A DNA stretch of 64,000 nt, from contig OZ251507.1 of the NCBI GenBank assembly GCA_965242895.1, positions 1,736,001-1,800,000 of the forward strand, read 5' to 3'. This stretch comes from CATQHL01 sp965242895 (GTDB lineage Bacteria > Actinomycetota > Acidimicrobiia > Acidimicrobiales > CATQHL01). The notes under the pieces were generated by a model that searched no databases, was not told the DNA's origin, and worked only from the letters and a program-made list of their open reading frames with translations. Below, one piece after another: positions 1 through 8,530 of this stretch. Within the stretch, counting starts at the first letter, position 1, and every line of letters starts with the position of its first letter. Both the position numbers and the translations under genes were made by a program.

Positions 1-901
1 TGGGCCGATCGCCGTAGGTCAGCACCTGACCGGCGGTGTCTCTCACTGCGCTGAGCCACGCTGAAGCGTTCGGAGCTGCTTCACGATCGTTACCCGCGTA
101 GACCTGGTGGTAGGTGTTGGCGTAAAGTTCAAAGGGCGCCCTCCAGCCTGCGTCGCTCCGCCGCCAGGTGGTTATGTGCAGGGCGTAGGTTCGAGAAGCT
201 ATGACCTGCGCTCGAAGCGATTCCGTGGGCCAGTTCGGCGGAATCTCGGCGATACCTTTCAAGTAGTCCTCTAGAGGGAGCGAAGCCAGGACAACGCGGT
301 AGGAACTGTCCGTCAGTTTGGTTAGCTCCATCTGGCCGTGCGAATAAGAGCGTCTGGTGGTGGAGGTTTCCACGGGTGTTCCGTCCGCAGTGACGATTCG
401 GAAGACCGATCCGTTGCATCCCGCTTCGGGGCAGATGTTGACGCCGCCCGAAGTGGTCGCTGTCCAGACTCCGCCGCTGAGACCGACCGTGAAAAGTTCT
501 GTCTGCTGAGATGTGTAGACGCCCACGCCGTCGATCGTGATCTCGAACGGCCCTCGAGGTCGGAAGCGGCTGCTTCCTTTGGCGGTCGCTAGCAGAACTC
601 TGAGGTTGTTGTCCGTCCAGCCTGCGGAGAGGGCGGCCCCCGGATAGTAGAAAGCCAGGATCTGGCCTGCGTTCTGTCCAGCCTGTGCGCGAAGTTTCAT
701 GCCGTAGTGGCTGATTCCTACGCCATGTCCCCAACCGGACCCATTGAAAGTAACCGAATCGCTCGCAGCTAGACCTGAGATTCCGAATCCGCTGGACTGG
801 CCGGCTGTCGAAGTGGTGAGCGGAGGCGTGAGGAGCAAAACGGCAGTTGCGCTGGCCAAGAGCATGCCGGCGGCGCGTGCGCGCAAAATTGAATTTTTCA
901 A
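1..901 (-). CDS. SpoIID/LytB-domain secreted protein (3' end outside window)
   Basis: The minus-strand frame is open from the window edge to about position 900. It starts with a signal-peptide-like stretch (basic residues, then LLASATAVLLL) and continues into a SpoIID/LytB pattern: the glycine-rich GSGWGHGVGISHYG near residue 60, then FYYPGA, and later LPLEDYLKGI and RAQVIASRTYA. The last two are hallmarks of the family that includes the sporulation lytic transglycosylase SpoIID and amidase enhancers. About 300 residues are visible and the C-terminus is missing. I chose the TTG at 901, which gives a complete signal peptide; an ATG at 865 would shorten it. It probably acts on cell-wall glycan outside the membrane. 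In a non-sporulating actinobacterium its exact role is open. In this copy the GWGHGVG motif precedes the LEDYLKGI part, the reverse of SpoIID, so the order of motifs may differ from the classical protein. Confidence 0.75.
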   Translation of the reverse strand, partial: MKNSILRARAAGMLLASATAVLLLTPPLTTSTAGQSSGFGISGLAASDSVTFNGSGWGHGVGISHYGMKLRAQAGQNAGQILAFYYPGAALSAGWTDNNLRVLLATAKGSSRFRPRGPFEITIDGVGVYTSQQTELFTVGLSGGVWTATTSGGVNICPEAGCNGSVFRIVTADGTPVETSTTRRSYSHGQMELTKLTDSSYRVVLASLPLEDYLKGIAEIPPNWPTESLRAQVIASRTYALHITTWRRSDAGWRAPFELYANTYHQVYAGNDREAAPNASAWLSAVRDTAGQVLTYGDRP

Positions 902-1076
902 GCGATTTTTACCTTGGTGGCGCCGCCCCCGTTGCCACCAACATTATGCCCGATTTCTGCTTTCGATGCAAGCCCTGATTCGTCAGCTATCAAGCCGGCT
1001 CGACGGCTCTACGGAGACGAGGAGAAGATCGGCGGGCTGTTTCTAGACCGGTTACCCCTGGGCTAGGCTGTTTTTA

Positions 1077-2048
1077 GTGCGGAAAGCCTTGATAACCGGA
1101 GTTACCGGTCAGGACGGCTCTTATCTTGCGGAGTTTTTGCTGGACAAAGGCTATGACGTTCACGGCGCGGCGAGGCGGACTTCGGGGGCCGACACCTCGC
1201 GGCTGACCGGAATCTTTTCAGGCGAAGCGTCTGGCAGGTTCCATCTTTACCGAGCTGACATGGGAGATGCAGGTTCTCTGGGCCGTTTGCTGAGGGAAAT
1301 CCAGCCTCACGAGGTCTACAACCTTGCTGCCCAGAGCCACGTGGGGGTGTCTTTCGAGGTGCCTGAGGGGACTGTCGATGTCAACGTCTTGGGATTGCTG
1401 CGCCTGCTGGAAGCTTTGCGCTCTTTCTGTCCGACGGCGCGCTTTTATCAAGCGTCGTCTTCGGAGATGTTCGGCTCTTCGTCTCTGCCTCAGAATGAAA
1501 ATTCTCCTCTGAATCCACGTTCTCCGTACGGATGCGCAAAAACGATGGGTCATTGTCTGACGGGTATCTACAGGGAGGCGCACGGGCTCTTTGCGGTGAG
1601 CGGAATCCTCTTCAACCATGAGAGTCCTCGCAGGGGTGAGGACTTTGTGACCAGGAAAATCACTCGGGCGGTGGCTTCGATTGCGTCTGGGCGGTCACGC
1701 AGCGTTGCCTTGGGCAACCTGGAGGCTCACCGAGACTGGGGTTACGCGCCCGACTACGTAGAAGCCATGTGGATGATGCTGCAGCAGGATGAGCCGGAGG
1801 ATTTTGTCGTGGGGACAGGCGAGTCGCACTCCGTCAGAGAGTTTTGCGAACGCTCCTTCGCTCGGGTCGGCTTGGACTGGCGCGATCACGTCCTTTCCGA
1901 TTCCCAGCTGATGCGCCCGCTTGAAGTCACGCACCTCCTGTCCGATCCGTCCAAGGCGCGAGAGGCGCTCGGTTGGAAGCACACGGTGGGGTTCGAGGAC
2001 CTGGTGATGCTCATGGTCGACGCCGACCTTTCGCCGCTTTCCGCCTGA
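1077..2048 (+). CDS. gmd: GDP-mannose 4,6-dehydratase
   Basis: Extended short-chain dehydrogenase that converts GDP-mannose to GDP-4-keto-6-deoxymannose, the first step toward GDP-fucose or GDP-rhamnose for surface glycans. Seen: N-terminal NAD(P)-binding loop GVTGQDGSYLAEFLL, the active-site SSSEMFG segment, the catalytic SPYGCAK (Tyr-x3-Lys), and FNHESPRRGEDFVTRKIT, which is almost diagnostic for Gmd. At 323 residues it is slightly shorter than most Gmd proteins (about 340-370). It starts with GTG at 1077 with no strong ribosome site. It stands alone between a minus-strand cell-wall gene and the minus-strand SCP2 gene; no fucose synthase follows in the window. Confidence 0.9.
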   Translation: MRKALITGVTGQDGSYLAEFLLDKGYDVHGAARRTSGADTSRLTGIFSGEASGRFHLYRADMGDAGSLGRLLREIQPHEVYNLAAQSHVGVSFEVPEGTVDVNVLGLLRLLEALRSFCPTARFYQASSSEMFGSSSLPQNENSPLNPRSPYGCAKTMGHCLTGIYREAHGLFAVSGILFNHESPRRGEDFVTRKITRAVASIASGRSRSVALGNLEAHRDWGYAPDYVEAMWMMLQQDEPEDFVVGTGESHSVREFCERSFARVGLDWRDHVLSDSQLMRPLEVTHLLSDPSKAREALGWKHTVGFEDLVMLMVDADLSPLSA

Positions 2049-2101
2049 ACTAATTTCAATTTGCCGCCTGCGCCCGTCGCAGGGGGAGCGCACCTCGATA
2101 G

Positions 2102-2214
2102 GGGGCTTTGCTTTAGATCTGCGGGCGTTCAGTTTGCGGGTAGCCCGTCCCTCCGATGGTGAGGGTGATGGTTGCCGGGGCTTTGCTTTAGATCTGCGGG
2201 CGTTCAGTTTGCGG
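2102..2214. repeat. Direct repeat, two identical 38-bp copies 75 bp apart
   Basis: Positions 2102-2139 and 2177-2214 are the same 38 bases. The second copy contains the last codons and the TAA stop of the minus-strand SCP2-like gene; the first copy lies beyond the stop. It therefore looks like a recent partial duplication of a gene's 3' end. Confidence 0.9.
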
Positions 2215-2586
2215 TCTCGGCCCGGCGCTGCGGATGCATTCTTGCAAAGCCCTCAGGGTCTCCCCATGCGTCAGGAGGTGCATGGGGTCGCCGGAGAAGA
2301 TGAGCCTGCCCAGGAGAAACTCCTCGTGAGCGTCGCGTTTTCCGTCGACTATTCCCTTGGCTACTTCAAAGCCGTGGCGGTAGACGACGGCGGCGCCAGG
2401 GTTGACGCCGAACGAGGCTGAGGCCCCGCGAACGCCGATGGTGACGTAGAAGGAGGCTTGTTCTTCGCCGGGTCGTTCGATCAGGTGTTGGATGACGAGC
2501 GGGGCGTTCAAGTCTTCGACGCCGTTGAGCGACTTCAAGACCTCGTTCAGGTCGTCTAGCCACTCCTTGCTCAGAAAACGCGCCAC
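2188..2586 (-). CDS. SCP2-like sterol/lipid-carrier domain protein
   Basis: A 132-residue soluble protein. It begins RFLSKEWLDDLNEVLKSL, and the middle follows the small lipid-carrier SCP2 pattern: a beta strand ASFYVTIGV, then a predicted strand around AAVVYRHGF, then HEEFLLGRLIFSGDP, where the family usually has a loop and helix lining a hydrophobic pocket. Such proteins bind acyl-CoA or sterol-like ligands. It lies 46 bp after the superoxide dismutase stop on the same strand and may be the last gene of the sdh operon. The C-terminal tail is formed by the 38-bp repeat described separately. Family assignment rests on pattern only, with no catalytic residue to check. Confidence 0.6.
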   Translation of the reverse strand: MARFLSKEWLDDLNEVLKSLNGVEDLNAPLVIQHLIERPGEEQASFYVTIGVRGASASFGVNPGAAVVYRHGFEVAKGIVDGKRDAHEEFLLGRLIFSGDPMHLLTHGETLRALQECIRSAGPRPQTERPQI

Positions 2587-2632
2587 AGCATCCCTAGGAA
2601 ATCCCTAAAGGGAGGCTGACCAAGGGCGGTCT

Positions 2633-3223
2633 TTAGCTGGTCACCCGCTCGAGTATTCTCTCGGCGTGTTCCCAACTGATCAGGTGTTCCAGCCAAGTCT
2701 CCACGTAGGCCGGTCGGGCGTTGCGGTAGTCGAGGTAGTAGGCGTGTTCCCAGACGTCGAGGGTCAGCAGCGGAGTTCTTTCCTGGCGCTGGGGCACTCC
2801 GGCGTTGGGAGTGGTCATTATTTCCAACCCGCCTGGCCCGGAGACCAGCCAGACCCAGCCGGATCCGAAATGTCCGCAGGCTGCGGCTGTGAACTCTTCG
2901 CGGAACCCTTCGACGCTGCCGAAGCTCTGATCTAGGGCGTCCGCTAGCTGCGTTCCGGGGTCGCCTCCCCCATCGGGATGGGTGCTCTGCCAGTAGAAGG
3001 TGTGATTCCAGGTCTGGGCCGCGTTGTTGAAGACGGCGCCGGAAGCGGCGAGGATCAGGCTTTCCAGCGGCGCATTTGCGTTGGGGCCGCCCGCAAGCAG
3101 GCGGTTCAGGTTCGCTACGTAGCCTGCGTGATGTTTCCCGTAGTGCAGGTCGACAGTCTCCGTGCTTATGTGGGGCGACAGCGCACTGTTGGGGTAAGGA
3201 AGCGGGGGGAGTTTAATGCTCAT
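2633..3223 (-). CDS. sodB: Fe/Mn-family superoxide dismutase
   Basis: Converts superoxide to oxygen and hydrogen peroxide in the cytoplasm. The four metal ligands are all present: His27 (LHYGKHH), His74 (WNHTFYW), Asp156 and His160 (DVWEHAYYLDY). The NNAAQTWNHTFYWQ segment and Gln70 are more like the iron form than the manganese form, so I use sodB, but cambialistic use cannot be excluded. Length 196 is normal for an iron enzyme. Its start overlaps the end of the DUF368 gene by 11 bp, which suggests translational coupling in an sdh-DUF368-sod operon; superoxide is a by-product of succinate dehydrogenase, so the link makes physiological sense. Confidence 0.95.
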   Translation of the reverse strand: MSIKLPPLPYPNSALSPHISTETVDLHYGKHHAGYVANLNRLLAGGPNANAPLESLILAASGAVFNNAAQTWNHTFYWQSTHPDGGGDPGTQLADALDQSFGSVEGFREEFTAAACGHFGSGWVWLVSGPGGLEIMTTPNAGVPQRQERTPLLTLDVWEHAYYLDYRNARPAYVETWLEHLISWEHAERILERVTS

Positions 3224-4178
3224 GGTCTAAGGCTCTCAGGTGGTTTGTGGACGATGCGGCAGAAAGGCGTCTGCCGGCGGTTCCGGCTACAGCAGCCAAT
3301 ATAAAGGACAAGGCAGCGCATACAACCGGCCAGAGAACTTCACCGGGCTCCGGCCAGGCGAAGTCGGTGCCGTCGATCGTTTCCGAAGCATCGCTTGCTA
3401 TCACTCCGACTCCCGCAGGCCAAGGCCAGAGAATGCGCAAAGATCCCAGCATCACCCCCACGATCAGGGACATGAGGAGGTCGTAGCGGCGTTCGAGGAG
3501 CATTGCCAAAAGCGGAGAAAAGGCCGCTGCCCCAACTAGGACGCCGACGGCCACGAGCCCCAGGGGAGCGACTTTGAGTTTGCTGAGGGCGTCGATGACG
3601 GCGGAATACATGCCGAACATCAGCATCACGAAAGAGCCGGACACGCCTGGCAGGAGCATGGCGCACACCGCCAGCGCTCCGATCAGGAAGAAGGCGGTCA
3701 AGGGCGGGTTCGCCGCCGGGGTTGCGCTGAACCCGAATGCCCACCCGCTTCCGACTGCGGTCGCTCCGCAAAGCAGGAACAGCCCGATCCTCCAGCGCCC
3801 TACGGTGCGCGCCGCCACTAGCGCGCTCGCTGCGACCAGACCGAAAAAGGCTCCGGCCGTTGCCTCCGGGCGGTTGTCGAGCAGCCAGTCCATCGCCCGC
3901 GATAGGGAGAGGAGTGCGGTTGCCGCCCCTGCGATCAGGAGGAGGAGAAATTTCCACTCCACGGACGAGAGGTGTGTGCGGACTTTCTGCCATTTGCCGA
4001 CGAGAAGCGCCCTGAGGGCGTCTGATAGTTTTTTGAGTTCGCCCAGGAAACGTTCGTAGAGCCCCAAGAGCAAGGCCACCGTGCTGCCTGACACGCCCGG
4101 TACCAGGTCGGCTGAGCCCATGCAGAATCCGCAGATGCAGTAATAGGCGTAGCTGAGTCCTCGGCGTCCGTCGGGCAT
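3213..4178 (-). CDS. DUF368 membrane protein (undecaprenyl-phosphate translocase type)
   Basis: A 321-residue polytopic membrane protein. Twice it carries the family signature LVPGVSG/LLPGVSG followed by a hydrophobic helix (residues about 26 and 180), the inverted repeat typical of DUF368. Members of DUF368 (PopT) and of the DedA family have been shown to recycle the C55 lipid carrier undecaprenyl phosphate across the membrane for cell-wall synthesis; this role is taken from the family. The gene starts 42 bp after sdhB and its end overlaps sodB by 11 bp. Placement inside a respiratory operon is unexpected for a cell-wall function. Roughly eight membrane segments are visible. Confidence 0.85.
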   Translation of the reverse strand: MPDGRRGLSYAYYCICGFCMGSADLVPGVSGSTVALLLGLYERFLGELKKLSDALRALLVGKWQKVRTHLSSVEWKFLLLLIAGAATALLSLSRAMDWLLDNRPEATAGAFFGLVAASALVAARTVGRWRIGLFLLCGATAVGSGWAFGFSATPAANPPLTAFFLIGALAVCAMLLPGVSGSFVMLMFGMYSAVIDALSKLKVAPLGLVAVGVLVGAAAFSPLLAMLLERRYDLLMSLIVGVMLGSLRILWPWPAGVGVIASDASETIDGTDFAWPEPGEVLWPVVCAALSFILAAVAGTAGRRLSAASSTNHLRALDHEH

Positions 4179-4220
4179 TTTGGCGGTATTCGATAGGGGA
4201 TGCGAACGGGCCTGACGGCC

Positions 4221-5057
4221 TCAGTGCTGTCCTGAAAGTTTTCGGTTCTTGAACTTCGCTTTGATGTAGTCCCGGTTGGTCCAGGCGATGAAGTCGATTG
4301 AGATTTCCTTTGGGCAGGCAGATTCGCATTCGCCATGGTTTGTGCAGCTTCCGAAGTACTCCTCCATGACTTCCACCATGGCTTCTGTGCGCTGCCAGCG
4401 CTCGGCCTGACCTTGCGGCAGCAGGTTGAGGTGCTGAACCTTGGCCGAGGTAAAAAGCTGGGCGGCGCTGTTGGGGCACGCCGCCACGCAAGCCCCGCAG
4501 CCAATGCATGCGGCAGCGTCGAAAGCGGCGTCGGCCACATCTTTGGGGATAGGCGTCAGATTTGCGTCGGGGGCTGCGCCCGCGTTGATGGAGATGAATC
4601 CCCCGGCTGAGATGATCTCGTCGAACGCCGACCTGTCCACCACGAGGTCTCGGATTACGGGGAAGGCTCTCGCCCTCCAAGGTTCGATCGTGATTCGTTC
4701 TCCGTCGGAGAACTGGCGCATGTGCAGCTGGCATGCGGCGGTTTGCCGCTGAGGGCCGTGGGCTCTTCCGTTGATCATCAGGCCGCAGGTGCCGCAGATG
4801 CCTTCCCTGCAGTCCGATTCGAAGGCCACCGGTTCCTTGCCTTCAAGGGTCAGGCGTTCGTTCAGAAGATCCAGCATTTCCAGGAAAGAGGCGTCCGTGC
4901 TGATGTCAGTTAGGTCGTATTCTTCGAAGCGGCCGGAGGCGGCGCTTCCGTCCTGTCGCCACACCCTCAGGCGCAGATTCAGACGCTTGTCGATACTGGA
5001 GTGATCGGACGCAGATCCGTTGGAAGCGTTGTCGCCGCCGTTCACGCCGCCGCTCAC
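4221..5057 (-). CDS. sdhB: Succinate dehydrogenase iron-sulfur subunit
   Basis: Electron-transfer subunit of complex II. Seen: the [2Fe-2S] motif CREGICGTCG with a fourth Cys in QTAAC, then two clusters' ligands in CIGCGACVAACP and CTNHGECESACP. The N-terminal ~25 residues are a low-complexity Ser/Asn/Gly extension not needed for function. Length 278 fits the type found with a single cytochrome b subunit. Its start overlaps sdhA by 4 bp, so the subunits are translationally coupled in the order sdhC-sdhA-sdhB. Confidence 0.95.
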   Translation of the reverse strand: MSGGVNGGDNASNGSASDHSSIDKRLNLRLRVWRQDGSAASGRFEEYDLTDISTDASFLEMLDLLNERLTLEGKEPVAFESDCREGICGTCGLMINGRAHGPQRQTAACQLHMRQFSDGERITIEPWRARAFPVIRDLVVDRSAFDEIISAGGFISINAGAAPDANLTPIPKDVADAAFDAAACIGCGACVAACPNSAAQLFTSAKVQHLNLLPQGQAERWQRTEAMVEVMEEYFGSCTNHGECESACPKEISIDFIAWTNRDYIKAKFKNRKLSGQH

Positions 5058-6976
5058 TTGTATGACCTCTTTGTGGGTGTGACAGCTTCGAATTCAAGTT
5101 CCTCGCAGTGGAGGACAGGAGGGGCATCCGACCCTGTCCATTCCCAGGCGGAGGCGTGCGAGAACTCTTCGTCATTGCGGAGAGCTTCGCCTTCTGCGTC
5201 CTGGTGCTCTTCGCGGAAGTGTCCGCCGCAGGACTCCTCTCTCTCAAGGGCGTCTCGCACCATCAATTCCCCCAGTTCGAACAGGTCGGCCACCCTGCCT
5301 GCCCGTTCCAGGGACTGGTTGAGCGTGCCGGCCGATCCTGGGACACGCACGTCGGCGTGAAACTCCTCTGCTAGTGCGGGAATTTCGTAGAGTGCTTTTT
5401 CTAGTCCGGCAGCGTTGCGGGCCATTCCGCAATGCTCCCACATGATCTTGCCGAGTTCCCGATGGAAGAAGTCCACAGTGCGGGAGCCTTTGCCTGAAAG
5501 GAAGCGGGAGGTGCGCTCGGAGACGCCCGAGGCGGCCTCGCTGAAGGCCGGATGGCTCGTGGGGATCGGATCGATGTCGAGAAAGTCCACCAGATAGCCG
5601 CCGATCGTGTACGGAAGCACGAAGTAGCCGTCAGCCAACCCCTGCATGAGGGCGGACGCCCCGAGACGGTTAGCCCCGTGGTCGGAGAAGTTTGCTTCCC
5701 CAATGACGAACAGACCTTCCAGGTTTGACATCAGGTTGTAGTCCACCCAGAGACCGCCCATTGTGTAGTGGACGGCTGGGTAGATGCGCATCGGCACCTT
5801 GTAGGGATTTTCTCCGGTGATGCGCTCGTACATGTCGAAGAGGTTGCCGTACTTGGCTCTGATGGTCGCTGCGCCGTCGCGGGCAATGGCGTTGCCAAAG
5901 TCGAGGTAGACGCCGTTTCGCAGCGGCCCCACGCCCCGTCCTTCGTCCACCACGTACTTGGCGTTGCGGGAGGCCACGTCTCGAGGCACTAAGTTGCCGA
6001 ACGACTTGTACTTGTTTTCCAGGTAATAGTCCCGCTCAGATTCGGGTATCTCGTCGGCTCTGCGCCGTTCGTCGTGTTCTAGCGGCACCCAGATGCGCCC
6101 GTCGTTGCGCAAGGACTCCGACATGAGCGTGAGTTTGGACTGAAAATCCTCACTGGGGGGGATGCAGGTCGGGTGGATCTGCGTAAAGCAGGGGTTGGCG
6201 AACAGGGCGCCGCGGCGGTGAGCCCTCCAGGTGGCCGTGACGTTGCACATCTTGGCGTTGGTGGAGAGGAAGTAGACGTTGCTGTAGCCGCCGGTGGCGA
6301 GGACGACGGCGTGTGCGGAGTGAGCCTCGACCTCGCCAGTGAGGAGGTTGCGCGTGATGATGCCGACTGCCTTTCCGTCGACCACGACCAGATCCAGCAT
6401 CTCGGCTCGGGTGTGAAGTTCCACGTTTCCTTCCGCCGCTTGACGCATCAAAGAGGAGTAGGCGCCCAGCAACAGCTGCTGGCCTGTCTGCCCGCGGGCG
6501 TAGAAGGTGCGGGACACTTGAGCTCCGCCGAAGGAGCGGTTGTCCAGCATTCCGCCGTATTCCCGGGCGAAGGGGACGCCCGACGCCACGCACTGGTCGA
6601 TGATGTTGGTAGAGACTTCCGCTAGGCGGTACACGTTGGACTCGCGACTGCGGTAGTCGCCGCCCTTGATCGTGTCGTAGAAGAGCCGGAAGGTGCTGTC
6701 GCCGTCGTTCTTGTAGTTCTTGGAGGCATTGATTCCCCCTTGGGCGGCGATGGAGTGTGCCCGCCTGGGGGAATCGTGGTAGGTGAAGACTTTCACCTTG
6801 TAGCCCATCTCCCCGAGGGAGGAGGCGGCCGATGCGCCTGCTAGCCCGGAACCCACCACGATGATCGTGAAGCGGCGCCGGTTGTTGGGGTTGATGAGTC
6901 GCAGAGAGAACTTGTGATTCGTCCAGCGTTCCTCAATCGGGCCGTCTGGGGTGTTCGAGGTCAGCTCGCCGATCAT
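5054..6976 (-). CDS. sdhA: Succinate dehydrogenase flavoprotein subunit
   Basis: Catalytic subunit, oxidising succinate to fumarate with covalently bound FAD. Seen: the FAD loop VGSGLAGASAASSLG (residues about 41-55), the flavinylation region RAHSIAAQGGINA with His74, substrate-binding HPTCIPP, and HYTMGGLWVDYN further on. At 640 residues it matches the longer form that pairs with a di-haem membrane subunit. It overlaps sdhC by 4 bp and sdhB by 4 bp. No anomaly seen. Confidence 0.96.
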   Translation of the reverse strand: MIGELTSNTPDGPIEERWTNHKFSLRLINPNNRRRFTIIVVGSGLAGASAASSLGEMGYKVKVFTYHDSPRRAHSIAAQGGINASKNYKNDGDSTFRLFYDTIKGGDYRSRESNVYRLAEVSTNIIDQCVASGVPFAREYGGMLDNRSFGGAQVSRTFYARGQTGQQLLLGAYSSLMRQAAEGNVELHTRAEMLDLVVVDGKAVGIITRNLLTGEVEAHSAHAVVLATGGYSNVYFLSTNAKMCNVTATWRAHRRGALFANPCFTQIHPTCIPPSEDFQSKLTLMSESLRNDGRIWVPLEHDERRRADEIPESERDYYLENKYKSFGNLVPRDVASRNAKYVVDEGRGVGPLRNGVYLDFGNAIARDGAATIRAKYGNLFDMYERITGENPYKVPMRIYPAVHYTMGGLWVDYNLMSNLEGLFVIGEANFSDHGANRLGASALMQGLADGYFVLPYTIGGYLVDFLDIDPIPTSHPAFSEAASGVSERTSRFLSGKGSRTVDFFHRELGKIMWEHCGMARNAAGLEKALYEIPALAEEFHADVRVPGSAGTLNQSLERAGRVADLFELGELMVRDALEREESCGGHFREEHQDAEGEALRNDEEFSHASAWEWTGSDAPPVLHCEELEFEAVTPTKRSYK

Positions 6977-7896
6977 GGCGAGAACTCGCCGTCCGGCTCA
7001 GCTAAGCCGTGGATCACTGCTCTCGGGGTGGCTCTAGTCGAGACAGAAGTTTCGTTCCGGTCGTCCGTTTCCCCATCGTCGCTGATGACCCCCGCCTGTG
7101 TGAGGATGGGGAAACTGAGGTTGCCGATGAGGATCACTCCGGCTAAGAGCCTTGCTAGGTTGCGCCTCAGGCCGTTCCAGCGGGGGCTGTTGATGCCCAG
7201 GCTCTGGAACATGCTCCAAGCCCCGTGATAGATGTGAGCGGCCAGTGCAACGTTGGCGACCACGTACCAGATGGCCACTGGGAGGTTAGAGAGACTGGCG
7301 CTCACGTTGTGATAGGGGTCGCCCCTCACGTAGTCGGGATTGAAGTGCCCCCAGGTGAGATCGGCTAGGTGGTACACCAGAAACAGGGCGACGATAGGGC
7401 CCGTCCAGCGCATGGTGCGCGAGGCGTAAGTGGCTGCTATGTACTCCCGCTCACCTTTGTAGCGCTGATTTGCGGCTCGGTTTATGCGGGTAAGCCCGTA
7501 AGCGGAGTGGATGTGCAGGACGAAGGCTGCGATGAGCCCTGCGCGCATGCCCCAGAGCAGCCAAGTCCGAGGGACGATGTCGCCTCCGAGGTCGCGCAGG
7601 GCTTCTGCGTACTCTTGCGTCTCGACGGGCCCTTCGTAGAGGTGCAGGTTGCCGATCATGTGGACGATCACAAAAGCCAGCAGCGCCGCTCCGGTTATGG
7701 CCATGACCCACTTCTTGCCCACCGCCGAGGAATAAATGCTCAGAGGCCATGGCAGCACCACTCGGCGGGGAGGAGCCTTCTTGTCGGGTTGTTCGAGAGA
7801 GTTCAGGGTCAATGCGGTCTCTGCTGTGGGCAATCCGAAGGTGGACGAAAGATTGGATGAAGAATTCGGAAACAGGCTACAAGGGCGCATCCGCAT
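6973..7896 (-). CDS. sdhC: Succinate dehydrogenase cytochrome b subunit (type B)
   Basis: Membrane anchor with five predicted transmembrane segments and several histidines that fit di-haem binding (FVIVHMIGNLHLY, FVLHIHSAYGL, YHLADLTWGHFN, NVALAAHIYHGAW). This is the single-subunit anchor of menaquinone-type complex II, consistent with no sdhD gene nearby. The reading frame opens with about 45 residues before the first helix; a start inside this stretch is possible, because no clear ribosome site precedes 7896. The region between this gene and whiB (7897-8136) must hold the operon promoter. Confidence 0.93.
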   Translation of the reverse strand: MRMRPCSLFPNSSSNLSSTFGLPTAETALTLNSLEQPDKKAPPRRVVLPWPLSIYSSAVGKKWVMAITGAALLAFVIVHMIGNLHLYEGPVETQEYAEALRDLGGDIVPRTWLLWGMRAGLIAAFVLHIHSAYGLTRINRAANQRYKGEREYIAATYASRTMRWTGPIVALFLVYHLADLTWGHFNPDYVRGDPYHNVSASLSNLPVAIWYVVANVALAAHIYHGAWSMFQSLGINSPRWNGLRRNLARLLAGVILIGNLSFPILTQAGVISDDGETDDRNETSVSTRATPRAVIHGLAEPDGEFSP

Positions 7897-8030
7897 CCTG
7901 TGCTCTTTGCGCGGCTGTCATGCAGCTGTCATGGGAGTGCAGGGATTAGGTCGGCGGAGCATGGTGTTTGACTGCAACTCCCGAATTCGGATTCCCTGTT
8001 GCTTTTCTCCTCTGCATAGTTCATAATGAA

Positions 8031-8056
8031 TACAACGATGTAATTACAGCGTTGTA
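8031..8056. promoter_or_regulatory. Inverted repeat TACAACG-N12-CGTTGTA, possible operator
   Basis: Perfect 7-base arms at 8031-8037 and 8050-8056 surround an AT-rich spacer. It lies in the 240-bp gap between the divergent sdhC and whiB genes, about 80 bp before whiB. The shape fits a dimeric regulator that could control one or both genes. No regulator is assigned. Confidence 0.45.
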
Positions 8057-8104
8057 GCTTGAAAACTTCAGTGAGCGGTGCGCTTCGCTCCGCTCCGCCA
8101 AAAT

Positions 8105-8122
8105 CGGCCCTCTGAAGGGCCG
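8105..8122 (+). promoter_or_regulatory. Hairpin in the whiB leader
   Basis: Seven-base-pair GC-rich stem (cggccct/agggccg) with a four-base loop, directly followed by the purine-rich ribosome site of whiB. It could stabilise the leader or modulate ribosome access; it lacks the T-run of a terminator. Confidence 0.4.
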
Positions 8123-8136
8123 GGAAAGGATCAACG

Positions 8137-8433
8137 ATGAGAATTTACGATCAGTCCCAGTTGGCCGATCCGGATTCCCGCTGGCAGGAGTTGGCTAACT
8201 GCCGTGGTCTAGATCCCGATCTCTTCTACCCCGACAGGGGAGCTTCGACGAAAGACGCCAAGAGAGTTTGTTCTGTCTGTGAGGTGCGCGAGGTGTGCCT
8301 GGATTACGCAATCTACGGCGGAGAGAAGTTCGGCATCTGGGGCGGAAAGAGCGAGCGCGAGCGGAGGGAAATCCGCAGAGAGCGAGCCATGCTGCGCGGA
8401 CAGCAGAGGCCTATCGAACTCTCCCCGGCCTGA
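8137..8433 (+). CDS. WhiB-family iron-sulfur transcription regulator
   Basis: A 98-residue actinobacterial regulator binding a [4Fe-4S] cluster through Cys22, Cys45, Cys48 and Cys54 (spacing C-x22-C-x2-C-x5-C). The FGIWGGKSERERREIRR segment, residues 65-81, is the family's conserved G[VI]WGG turn with the basic DNA-binding tail. WhiB proteins bind the principal sigma factor and sense redox or nitric oxide. It is preceded by a ribosome site (ggaaagga) and by the inverted repeat and hairpin described separately. Which WhiB subfamily it belongs to cannot be told from this sequence alone. Confidence 0.95.
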   Translation: MRIYDQSQLADPDSRWQELANCRGLDPDLFYPDRGASTKDAKRVCSVCEVREVCLDYAIYGGEKFGIWGGKSERERREIRRERAMLRGQQRPIELSPA

Positions 8434-8530
8434 GAAGTTTCGGGTGCTTCTGCTTGCCGCAGCAGACATCCAGCCGAGCAGCCGAGCAGATGACGTGCTC
8501 TTGCGCTAAATCACCGCTAGCCTTAGTGAT

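Noticed and set aside
129..734. Long minus-strand frame of 201 residues
   Set aside because: Arg/Gln/His-rich shadow of the SpoIID-type gene, which reads in another frame with a clear signal peptide and motifs.
744..1046. Plus-strand frame of 100 residues
   Set aside because: It is antisense to the signal peptide and start of the SpoIID-type gene and has no ribosome site or recognisable domain.
3340..4734. Minus-strand frame of 464 residues spanning sdhB and the DUF368 gene
   Set aside because: Arg/Gly-rich composition, and it covers two well-supported genes in other frames.
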